Under the pieces are notes generated by a model. It was not told the DNA's origin. It was given only the letters and a program-made list of their open reading frames with translations, and did not search any database. From positions 1-8,749 of the forward strand of contig JACPHL010000118.1 in NCBI GenBank assembly GCA_016188625.1: 8,749 nucleotides of DNA, in the 5' to 3' direction. Positions within the stretch are counted from its first letter, which is position 1. Every line of letters starts with the position of its first letter. The position numbers and the translations under genes were made by a program. This document shows, piece after piece, positions 1 to 5,496 of this stretch. This DNA comes from Candidatus Rokuibacteriota bacterium (GTDB taxonomy: Bacteria; Methylomirabilota; Methylomirabilia; Rokubacteriales; JACPHL01).

Positions 1-621
1 ATCGAGGAGGGGCTGGAGCGCCTGGCCCGCCGCATCCGCCAAGCGCGGCGCCTGCTCGAACGCAACCCGCGGGCGGCTGGCCGCTATGTGATCGCGCTGG
101 TGCCCGCCCCGGACCTCCCTGCCGGCGTGCGCCTGGAGTGGACAGCCCGCCCGGAGTGGGACGACTGGGCGCGCTGGAGCGAGGGGTGCTATGACTTGCG
201 CTCCAACATCCTGGACTGGAGTGCCGAGGATCTCTGGCGCACCTACGTGCAGCTCACCGAGGCAGAAGCCGCCTTTCGGATCCAGAAGAGCGACCTCTCG
301 CTCCGGCCCATCTGGCATCAGCGCGCCGACCGGGTGCAGGCCCACATCCTCGTGTGCTTTCTGGCCTACGTGCTCTGGAAGACCCTGGAGCAGTGGCAGC
401 GGCGGGCCGGCCTGGGCCAGAGCCCGCGGACGATCCTCGAGGAACTTCGGCACATCCAGAGCACCGACGTCGTCCTCCCCACCACCGACGGCCGGGAGTT
501 ACGCCTGCGCTGCGTGGTCCGCCCCGACCCCGCGCAGGCGGCTCTGCTGGACCGCCTGGGCTTGGACCTCCCGCAGCGCCTCCGGATCCCGCCGCCCCTC
601 ACCAAGGCTGCCGAGGTGTAG
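1..621 (+). CDS. IS1634-type (IS4 superfamily) DDE transposase, C-terminal part
   Basis: The frame is open from the first base to the TAG at 619-621, so this is the 3' end of a gene that begins outside the window; a GTG at 88 is only an internal codon. The roughly 206 visible codons carry the C-terminal signature of IS1634-like transposases: a 'CYDLRSNI' strand, then '[18 protein letters not shown]', where Y-x6-E-x6-K matches the Y-(2)-R-(3)-E-(6)-K signature with Leu in place of Arg. The Glu of that motif (codon at 265-267) is the probable third catalytic acid. 'RPIWHQ' and the helix '[13 protein letters not shown]' follow, as usual in this family. The two catalytic Asp residues would lie upstream and cannot be checked, so activity is unknown. 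The enzyme would move its own element by cut-and-paste transposition. Reading frame and composition look intact here. Confidence 0.85.
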   Translation: MEEGLERLARRIRQARRLLERNPRAAGRYVIALVPAPDLPAGVRLEWTARPEWDDWARWSEGCYDLRSNILDWSAEDLWRTYVQLTEAEAAFRIQKSDLSLRPIWHQRADRVQAHILVCFLAYVLWKTLEQWQRRAGLGQSPRTILEELRHIQSTDVVLPTTDGRELRLRCVVRPDPAQAALLDRLGLDLPQRLRIPPPLTKAAEV

Positions 622-667
622 TGCCGACTTTTTTCGTAACTGCTTGAAATGATTCACCTCGACCTCT

Positions 668-684
668 CCAACTGCGGAAGTTGG
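668..684. repeat. Short hairpin downstream of the transposase
   Basis: CCAACT (668-673) and AGTTGG (679-684) form a perfect 6-bp stem around a 5-nt loop, 47 bp after the transposase stop. It may lie in or near the right end of the insertion sequence, or act as a weak terminator. No U-tract follows. The left end of the element is outside the window, so terminal inverted repeats and target duplication cannot be tested. Confidence 0.35.
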
Positions 685-723
685 GCTAGCCCCCTCCCCC
701 GTTGGAGTGGTCCGCTCACACTC

Positions 724-822
724 GACCCTCGGCTGGCGGATGGAGGGTCCACTTCGAGCGCCGGCTTTGCCGGCGCGACCTCCGGGGGGAGGTTCGGAAG
801 GGGGGCAGAGCCCCCCTCCGAA
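724..822. repeat. Chain of four adjacent hairpins (REP/BIME-like)
   Basis: Four inverted repeats follow each other almost without gaps. They are GACCCTC/GAGGGTC (724-730 with 743-749), GCGCCGGC-TTT-GCCGGCGC (758-776, perfect 8-bp stem), ACCTCC-GGGG-GGAGGT (778-793), and a long stem of 793-806 with 810-822, broken by one bulged A at about 799, around a loop of AGA. The last hairpin ends 3 bp beyond the stop codon of the minus-strand PaaA-like gene. It could therefore terminate or protect that mRNA, although no T-run follows in that direction. The layout resembles repetitive extragenic palindrome clusters; copy number elsewhere in the genome is unknown. No gene is seen between 622 and 825. Confidence 0.6.
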
Positions 823-825
823 TCT

Positions 826-1599
826 TCAGAGGATCTTGCGGTTGAGGTGTTCGGGCGGGACCTCGAGGCCGAGTCCCCGGATCTTCTCGTCGATCTCCTG
901 CTCGTACATCTGGCGCAGCTCGCGGTTGTTCCAGCGCCGGAGACCGTACCCGACCGCGAGGTCGCTGAACCGCGAGTCGGACTTCCCGAAGGTGTCCAGG
1001 GCCCGGGGGTACCACTTGTTGACGGCCGCCTGGAGCTCTTCCTTGCCCGCCCCGGCGAGTCGCGCGTACTCCGGGTTCTGGACGAGATCGCCGGCCCGAC
1101 GAGCCCCGAACGCCGCGTGGAACTTCTCCTCGTGCACCATGGACGTCATCTCCCGCGCCAGGGGGGCGTAGCTGCAGTTCTCCATCGCGTGGAGGTGGTA
1201 CCAGGCGACGAGGTCCATGGTGAAGCAGAAGGTCACGGTATCGACCCAGCTCTCGAAGGGGTAGTTGAAGGCGTCGAGCGGATGCTCGCCCATCCGACGG
1301 CGGAGGAGGTCGTCCACCAGCGCCACCCCGTCGGGGCCGAAGGAGCGGAGCAGCCGGCAGTCGATGAAGCCCTGGTGCGCCTCGTCGGCGGCGATCTGCG
1401 CCTGGATGTACCGGTCCTCCGCGGTCGGCCCCCGGTTGATCCAGGGGTGGTGCTGCTCCACGGAGGCGAATTCCGTGGAGGCCAGCGCGTAGATGAGCTT
1501 CATCAGGATCTGCCGGTACTCCTCCGGCATCTGCTCGACCGTCTCGACCTTCCGCATCCCGAGCAGGACGCCCCACTCGACCAAGCGGGTCACCGACAT
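826..1599 (-). CDS. PaaA-like ferritin-family di-iron oxygenase subunit
   Basis: This 257-residue protein belongs to the phenylacetate-CoA epoxidase (PaaA/PaaC, PF05138-type) ferritin-like family, judged by motif order and by its close resemblance to the second PaaA-like protein at 4137-4850. Candidate iron ligands are E43, D72-x-x-H75, D129 and E158-x-x-H161, one set per helix of a four-helix bundle. In the first ExxH motif Asp replaces the usual Glu. Residues 191-210 (AAVNKWYPRALDTFG and onward) and the tail with 'NNRELRQ' and 'LGLEVP' match the PaaA C-terminal pattern. The chosen ATG at 1597-1599 has a textbook Shine-Dalgarno 7 nt upstream. An earlier ATG at 1642-1644 lies inside the predicted -10 box. 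The likely role is O2 activation for epoxidation or hydroxylation of an aryl-CoA in the cytoplasm. The substrate cannot be read from sequence. The gene diverges from the ligase operon. Confidence 0.8.
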   Translation of the reverse strand: MSVTRLVEWGVLLGMRKVETVEQMPEEYRQILMKLIYALASTEFASVEQHHPWINRGPTAEDRYIQAQIAADEAHQGFIDCRLLRSFGPDGVALVDDLLRRRMGEHPLDAFNYPFESWVDTVTFCFTMDLVAWYHLHAMENCSYAPLAREMTSMVHEEKFHAAFGARRAGDLVQNPEYARLAGAGKEELQAAVNKWYPRALDTFGKSDSRFSDLAVGYGLRRWNNRELRQMYEQEIDEKIRGLGLEVPPEHLNRKIL

Positions 1600-1606
1600 C
1601 GGCGTG

Positions 1607-1615
1607 CACCTCCTT
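1607..1615 (-). promoter_or_regulatory. Strong ribosome binding site fixing the PaaA-like start
   Basis: The minus strand reads AAGGAGGTG here, a full anti-16S match, followed by a 7-nt spacer and ATG at 1599. It decides between this start and the longer frame from 1644, which has no such signal. Confidence 0.85.
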
Positions 1616-1645
1616 GCCGGGGACGTTCGGGCGTCAGCGTCCACG

Positions 1646-1675
1646 ACTCTACCATCGCCCCCCGGAGCGTGTCAA
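1646..1675 (-). promoter_or_regulatory. Sigma70-like promoter for the minus-strand PaaA-like gene
   Basis: On the minus strand a perfect TTGACA (-35, 1670-1675) is followed by an 18-bp spacer and TAGAGT (-10, 1646-1651; 4 of 6 consensus). Transcription would begin near 1639, giving a leader of about 40 nt that includes the ribosome binding site. It lies back-to-back with the plus-strand promoter candidate at 1695-1723. Confidence 0.6.
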
Positions 1676-1694
1676 AGCCTTTGCCGGCGCGCCC

Positions 1695-1723
1695 TTGACG
1701 CCGCTCGGGAAAGCGGCTAAGGT
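1695..1723 (+). promoter_or_regulatory. Candidate promoter of the ligase operon, with internal inverted repeat
   Basis: TTGACG (1695-1700) and TAAGGT (1718-1723) are separated by exactly 17 bp. The -35 is a 5/6 match; the -10 is weak (T, A and final T conserved). The spacer holds the inverted repeat GCCGCT (1700-1705) / AGCGGC (1712-1717), a possible repressor site. A start about 7 nt after the -10 would fall on the GTG initiation codon at 1730. The AAGG inside the -10 (1719-1722) could instead be a weak ribosome binding site if transcription starts further upstream. Confidence 0.4.
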
Positions 1724-1729
1724 AGCCGT

Positions 1730-3325
1730 GTGACGAAGCCCGCCAAGCTCGCCTGGCCCATCGAGCCGCTGGAGTATCAGACCCTCCCCGACGCCTTCAA
1801 CATCGTGAGCCTCCTCGTGGACCGTCACCTGGAGGCCGGGGCCGGGGAGCGCGAGGCCCTCCTCCACCCGGGCGGGAGCGTGACCTACCAGGACCTCTGG
1901 GAGGCGGTCAACCGCGCGGCCCACCTCGTCCGGACCCTGGGCGTCGAGCCGGAGCAGCGCGTCCTGCTCCTCCTCCCCGACTCGCCCGAGTTCGTCTACC
2001 TCTTTCTCGGCGCCATGAAGGCCGGGGCGGTCCCGGTCCCGGTGAACACCCTCGCCGCCGCCGACGAGCACGAGTACTGCCTCCGCGACAGCCGGGCCAA
2101 GCTCCTGGTGACCCACGCCAGCCTCTACGAGAAGGTCGAGGGGGTCTGGCAGGGGATCCCCGGGCTCCGCGCGAGCGTCGTCGTGGGCGGCGCGCCCGCC
2201 GGGTGCCTGGCCTTCGAGACCCTGCACGCGGCCCAGCCGGCCTTCTTCGATCCGGCGGCGACCCACAAGGACGACATGGCCTACTGGCTCTACTCCTCGG
2301 GGACCACGGGGCAGCCCAAGGCGGTCGTCCACCTCCACCACGACATGGTCTTCTGCATCGACAGCTACGCCCGGCACGTCCTCGCCATGACCGCGGAGGA
2401 TCGGACTTTCGCCGTCCCGCGCCTCTTCTTCTCTTACGGGCTCGGATGCTCCCTCTATCTCCCGCTCTGGTGCGGGGGCTCGGCGGTCCTCCTCCCCGAG
2501 CGGCCGTCCCCCGCCGGCGTCTTCGAGGCGATCGAGCGCTACCGCCCGACCCTCTTCTTCTCGGTCCCGACCTCGTACGCGGCCCTCCTCCGCGAGGCCG
2601 AGGGGCGCGACCCGGATCTCTCGAGCCTGCGCCTGGCGATCTCGGCCGGCGAGCCGCTCCCGGCGCCGCTCTACCTGCGCTGGATGGACCGATTCGGCGT
2701 CGAGCTGCTGGACGGCCTCGGCGCCACCGAGGTCGGCTTCATCTACATCTCGAACCGGCCGGGGGCGGTCCGGCCGGGCTCCTCGGGGCAGCTCCTGCCG
2801 GGGTACGAGGCGCGGATCCTGGACGGCGAGGGGCGCGAGGTCGGGCCCGACGAGGTCGGGGACCTCTGGATGAAGGGGGAGTCGGTGGCCGCCGGCTACT
2901 GGAACCAGCATCCGAAGACCAGGGCGACCTTCGTGGGGGAGTGGTACTGGACCGGGGACCGGTACACCCGCGACGCCGACGGGTGCTACTTCTATCAGGG
3001 GCGCGCCGACGACCTCCTGAGGGTGGGCGGGCAGTGGGTCTCCCCCCTCGAGGTCGAGTCGGCGCTCCTCGAGCACCGCGCGGTCGCTGAGTGCGCGGTG
3101 GTGGGCGGGATGGACGCCGACGGCTTGGAAAAGCCTCACGCCTACGTCGTCCCGCGACCCGGCGAGGTCACCGACGGCCTCGAGGAGACCCTCCGAGCCC
3201 ACGTCCAGGCCCGGCTCGCCCCCTTCAAGGTCCCGCGCTGGGTGAGCGTGGTGGCGGAGCTTCCGAAGACCGCCACGGGGAAGATCCAGCGCTTCAAGCT
3301 CCGCGGGATCGACGCGCCGAGGTAA
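1730..3325 (+). CDS. Benzoate-CoA ligase family (AMP-forming aryl-CoA synthetase)
   Basis: This 531-residue ANL-superfamily enzyme adenylates a carboxylic acid with ATP and transfers it to CoA. Visible landmarks are the P-loop 'YSSGTTGQPKAVVH' (188-201), 'FFSYGLGCSLYLPL' (233-246, typical of the benzoate-CoA ligase branch), 'GLGATEVG' (A5, 329-336), 'YWTGDRY' (406-412), the hinge region 'GRADDLLRVGGQWVSP' (424-439) and 'LPKTATGKIQR' (511-521), where K518 is the catalytic Lys. The N-terminal 'AFNIVSLLVDRHLEAG' also fits this branch. Length is normal for the family and no defect is visible. Translation starts at GTG. It is the first gene of an operon with the crotonase (10-bp gap) and a PaaA-like oxygenase. 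The natural acid is probably an aromatic or aryl acid (inferred from family and neighbours); benzoate itself is not proven. Confidence 0.9.
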   Translation: MTKPAKLAWPIEPLEYQTLPDAFNIVSLLVDRHLEAGAGEREALLHPGGSVTYQDLWEAVNRAAHLVRTLGVEPEQRVLLLLPDSPEFVYLFLGAMKAGAVPVPVNTLAAADEHEYCLRDSRAKLLVTHASLYEKVEGVWQGIPGLRASVVVGGAPAGCLAFETLHAAQPAFFDPAATHKDDMAYWLYSSGTTGQPKAVVHLHHDMVFCIDSYARHVLAMTAEDRTFAVPRLFFSYGLGCSLYLPLWCGGSAVLLPERPSPAGVFEAIERYRPTLFFSVPTSYAALLREAEGRDPDLSSLRLAISAGEPLPAPLYLRWMDRFGVELLDGLGATEVGFIYISNRPGAVRPGSSGQLLPGYEARILDGEGREVGPDEVGDLWMKGESVAAGYWNQHPKTRATFVGEWYWTGDRYTRDADGCYFYQGRADDLLRVGGQWVSPLEVESALLEHRAVAECAVVGGMDADGLEKPHAYVVPRPGEVTDGLEETLRAHVQARLAPFKVPRWVSVVAELPKTATGKIQRFKLRGIDAPR

Positions 3326-3335
3326 GGATTCGGAA

Positions 3336-4118
3336 TTGGATTTCCAGGCCATCCGGTTCGAGCTGGCCGACGGCGTCGCCACCGTCACCATGAACCGACC
3401 CGAGCGGCTGAACGCGATCGACGAGACGATGCGCCACGAGCTGCGGGCCCTCGCGGACGTCTGCTACGCCGACGACGCCGTCCGGGTCGTGGTCTTCACC
3501 GGGGCGGGGAAGGCCTTCTCGGTCGGGGCCGACCTCGAGATCTTCGAGCGCGACTGGGACACCCCGGCCTTCCGGGCCCAGAGCCGGCTCCTCACCAACT
3601 TCTTCGGCGACCTCGAGGCCCTGGAGAAGCCGGTCCTGGCCGCCATCAACGGGACCTGCGTCGGCGGCGGGCTCGAGCTGGCCCTGGCCTGCGACCTCCG
3701 GATCGCCGCGGCCTCGGCGCGCCTCGGGTTCCCCGAGGCCAACATCGGCCTGATCCCCGGGGTCGGCGGCTGCTCGCGGCTGGTCAAGCTGGTCGGCTAC
3801 GGGCGCGCCAAGGAGCTGGTCCTCACGGGCGAGCTGATCTCCGCGGAGGAGGCGCGGGCCATCGGCCTGGTGAACCGCGTGGTCCCCGACGCCGAGCTGG
3901 GCGCCGCGGCGCGTCAGCTCGCCGCGCGGCTGCTCGCGCGGGCGCCCCAGGCCCTCGGCCTGGCCAAGCGGGTGATCCGGGAGTGCGTGAGCGCCGACCT
4001 CGCCGCGGGGCGGACCCTGGAGGGCCTCGCCCAGTCGATCCTCCTCAAGACCCGGGACCACCAGGAGGGCGTCCAGGCCTTCCGCGCCAAGCGGCCCCCC
4101 CGCTTCGAGGGGCGCTAG
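3336..4118 (+). CDS. Enoyl-CoA hydratase/isomerase (crotonase family)
   Basis: A 260-residue crotonase. The oxyanion-hole segments are 'GKAFSVGADL' (58-67) and 'NGTCVGGGLELALACD' (105-120). Both acids of classical enoyl-CoA hydratase are kept: E114 in GGGLE and E134 in 'FPEANIG'. 'IPGVGGCSRL' follows. With both Glu residues present, hydratase chemistry is plausible, but PaaG-like isomerisation of a ring epoxide cannot be excluded. It is much shorter than BoxC, so it is not a BoxC orthologue by size. The start is TTG at 3336. AAGGA at 3324-3328 overlaps the ligase stop codon TAA and lies 7 nt before it, suggesting translational coupling. It would act in the cytoplasm on the ligase/oxygenase product. 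Confidence 0.9.
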   Translation: MDFQAIRFELADGVATVTMNRPERLNAIDETMRHELRALADVCYADDAVRVVVFTGAGKAFSVGADLEIFERDWDTPAFRAQSRLLTNFFGDLEALEKPVLAAINGTCVGGGLELALACDLRIAAASARLGFPEANIGLIPGVGGCSRLVKLVGYGRAKELVLTGELISAEEARAIGLVNRVVPDAELGAAARQLAARLLARAPQALGLAKRVIRECVSADLAAGRTLEGLAQSILLKTRDHQEGVQAFRAKRPPRFEGR

Positions 4119-4136
4119 GAGGGAGCTGTCAACGCC

Positions 4137-4850
4137 ATGTTCACGGACAAGATCGAGGCCAGGGACTTCTCCAAGATGCCCAAGGAGTACCAGGACCTCC
4201 TGGTCAGGGTCCTGACCATCCAGGCCGACTGCGAGATCGGCGGCCCCCACATCTACCTGGACCGGTGGGTCCTCACCGCGCCCACCATCGACGACCAGCT
4301 CGTGATGGCCAAGACCGCCAGCGAGGAGGTGGACCACTGCCGGAAGATGCTCGTCCTCCTCCGGGAGGTCGGGGTGGACGGCTCGCACGTCCTCTGGCGG
4401 ACCAAGGCGGAGCGGGCGGTGGACGCCTTCCGGATGGAGATGCCCACCTGGGCCGACGTGGCCGTCTTCGGCTTCCTCATCGACCGGGTGGGGCGCTACC
4501 AGCTCGAGGAGTTCACCGACTGCTCCTACCTCCCGCTCCAGAAGGTCCTCCCCCAGATCCTCCACGAGGAGCGCGGCCACATCAGCTACGGGACGACCAA
4601 GCTCCGCGAGCTCCTCCGGGCGCCGGAGGGGCGGGCCCAGGCGCAGGCGGCGGTGAACCGCTGGTACCCGCGGGCGCTCGACATGTTCGGGCTGTCGGAG
4701 TCCCGGCGGAGCGAGCGGTACGTGGAGTGGGGGATCAAGCGCCGGGGCAATACCCAGGCCCGCCAGGAGTACATGGACGAGGTCACCCCCCTCCTCACCG
4801 AGCTGGGCCTTCAGATCCCCGACCCCCTGGAGGACCGGAAGTACCTCTGA
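4137..4850 (+). CDS. PaaA-like ferritin-family di-iron oxygenase subunit, second paralogue
   Basis: A 237-residue relative of the catalytic alpha subunit PaaA of phenylacetyl-CoA epoxidase, shorter than the roughly 310 residues of enterobacterial PaaA. Both canonical ExxH motifs are present: E64-V-D-H67 and E145-R-G-H148. E33 and D116 are in position for the other two helices. The C-terminal 'WYPRALDMFG', 'WGIKRRGNTQARQ' and 'LGLQIPDP' are typical PaaA features. Alignment by eye with the minus-strand protein at 826-1599 is collinear: D116 with D129, and the 'NRWYPRALD' block with 'NKWYPRALD'. GGAGGGAG at 4118-4125 gives a ribosome site 11 nt from ATG. As last gene of the ligase operon it probably oxygenates the aryl-CoA. 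No PaaB, PaaC, PaaD or reductase lies beside it, so electron supply must come from elsewhere. Confidence 0.85.
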   Translation: MFTDKIEARDFSKMPKEYQDLLVRVLTIQADCEIGGPHIYLDRWVLTAPTIDDQLVMAKTASEEVDHCRKMLVLLREVGVDGSHVLWRTKAERAVDAFRMEMPTWADVAVFGFLIDRVGRYQLEEFTDCSYLPLQKVLPQILHEERGHISYGTTKLRELLRAPEGRAQAQAAVNRWYPRALDMFGLSESRRSERYVEWGIKRRGNTQARQEYMDEVTPLLTELGLQIPDPLEDRKYL

Positions 4851-4895
4851 GGATCGCGGCGACCGGTATGTCCCGCGGCAACACCTGTATCTCTG

Positions 4896-4901
4896 TATAA
4901 T
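4896..4901 (+). promoter_or_regulatory. Perfect -10 box upstream of the protease/TtuB/TtuA cluster
   Basis: TATAAT stands out in an otherwise about 70% G+C context. No recognisable -35 hexamer lies 16-18 bp upstream (GC-rich there), and it is not an extended -10. CTGTAT occurs twice, 8 bp apart (4885-4890 and 4893-4898). Transcription would start near 4908, next to the ATG at 4909. It may use an activator or be an AT-rich coincidence. Confidence 0.45.
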
Positions 4902-4908
4902 GGTCTCG

Positions 4909-4920
4909 ATGGTGCGCTGA
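4909..4920 (+). other. Three-codon mini-ORF overlapping the protease start
   Basis: ATG GTG CGC TGA begins 8 bp after TATAAT, and its stop shares one base with the ATG of the aspartic protease (TGATG at 4918-4922). If transcription starts at about 4908, ribosomes could load on this first ATG without a leader, terminate, and restart on the protease. No Shine-Dalgarno is seen for the protease itself. Functional status is unproven. Confidence 0.3.
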
Positions 4921-5291
4921 TGGGGCTCATCTATCGGGTGACCCACCTCCGGGGCGACCGCGGCGCGAGGGAGGTCAAGGCCCTCTTCGACACCGGCGCC
5001 TCCCAGTGCTTCGTCCGGCGGGACATCGCCCAGGTCGTGGCGACGCCCGGGCGGGCGCCGTTCTCGCTGGCCTTCGAGACTGCCACCGGCCGCGTGGAAA
5101 CCGATCAGGTCATCTTCGCGGCCGTGGCGATCGACAGCCACGAGCTGTTCTGGACGTTCATGGTGATCCCGGAACTGACCGAGGAGCTGATCCTCGGGGC
5201 CGACTTCTTCCAGCGCTGGAAGATCCGGCTGGATCCCGAGCAGGAGAGCGTCTCGATGGACCCGGGCGCCCTCCGGCTCAAGCTCGTCTAG
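4920..5291 (+). CDS. Small retropepsin-like aspartic protease (clan AA)
   Basis: A 123-residue single-domain protein with the retroviral-type active site 'LFDTGASQCFV' (22-32), followed by the second family signature 'LILGADFFQRW' near residues 90-100. One DTG per chain means it should act as a homodimer, like HIV protease. There is no signal peptide or membrane helix, so it is cytoplasmic. The start at 4920 gives the 'MGLIYRV' N-terminus common in this bacterial family. Four bases separate its stop from the TtuB-like gene, so the two are almost certainly co-transcribed. Substrates of these short bacterial proteases are generally unknown. The context allows, but does not show, a link to processing of the adjacent sulfur carrier. 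Confidence 0.8.
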   Translation: MGLIYRVTHLRGDRGAREVKALFDTGASQCFVRRDIAQVVATPGRAPFSLAFETATGRVETDQVIFAAVAIDSHELFWTFMVIPELTEELILGADFFQRWKIRLDPEQESVSMDPGALRLKLV

Positions 5292-5295
5292 CATC

Positions 5296-5496
5296 ATGCG
5301 GGTGATCCTGAGGAACCAGGGGAAGGAGGTCGAGCTGGCGGGCCGCCGCCGCGTCAAGGACCTCCTGCGTGAGCTGGGGCTCTTCCCCGAGGCCGTCCTG
5401 GTCATCCGGGGGAAGGAGCTCCTGACCTCCGATCAGGTCGTCGGCGAGGAGGAGACCATCGAGGTCCGGCCGGTCGTCTCCGGAGGGGCGCGATGA
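5296..5496 (+). CDS. ttuB: TtuB/ThiS/MoaD-type ubiquitin-like sulfur carrier
   Basis: A 66-residue beta-grasp protein with 'VILRNQGKEVEL', 'VKDLLRELGL', 'VLVIRGKELLTSDQVV' and 'EEETIEVRPVVSGG', in the order seen in TtuB and related sulfur carriers. The C-terminal di-glycine (63-64) would be adenylated by an E1-like enzyme and converted to thiocarboxylate, then donate sulfur to TtuA. Unusually, Ala65-Arg66 follow the Gly-Gly, so the encoded protein does not end in a free Gly carboxylate and may need trimming. Its stop overlaps the TtuA start in an ATGA (5493-5496). The direct TtuA linkage is why TtuB is favoured over ThiS or MoaD. No E1-like activating enzyme is in the window. Confidence 0.8.
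   Translation: MRVILRNQGKEVELAGRRRVKDLLRELGLFPEAVLVIRGKELLTSDQVVGEEETIEVRPVVSGGAR
5482..5488 (+). promoter_or_regulatory. Ribosome binding site of ttuA inside the Gly-Gly codons of ttuB
   Basis: GGAGGGG encodes the terminal Gly63-Gly64 of the sulfur carrier and lies 4 nt before the ATG of the PP-loop protein at 5493, so these bases serve as both codons and Shine-Dalgarno. With the ATGA overlap this points to tight translational coupling. Confidence 0.6.

Noticed and set aside
826-1644. Longer form of the minus-strand PaaA-like protein starting at 1644
   Set aside because: The extra 15 residues look like non-coding DNA, the codon sits inside the -10 box, and the ATG at 1599 has a perfect Shine-Dalgarno.
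649-1698. 349-codon plus-strand open frame opposite the PaaA-like gene
   Set aside because: It is antisense to a gene with clear di-iron motifs and shows no motif of its own.
1649-3391. 580-codon minus-strand open frame
   Set aside because: It lies opposite the ligase gene and has no recognisable domain; composition is that of a GC shadow.
3336-4118. Calling the crotonase BoxC and the di-iron proteins BoxB
   Set aside because: BoxC and BoxB are both about twice these lengths; the motifs point to ordinary crotonase and PaaA-like subunits, so the Box names are not supported.
3294-5405. 703-codon open frame on the minus strand
   Set aside because: It is antisense to the crotonase, PaaA-like, protease and TtuB genes, all with clear family motifs. 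Its translation is repetitive in Gly, Glu, Leu, Val and Arg, as expected from antisense reading of high-GC3 genes.
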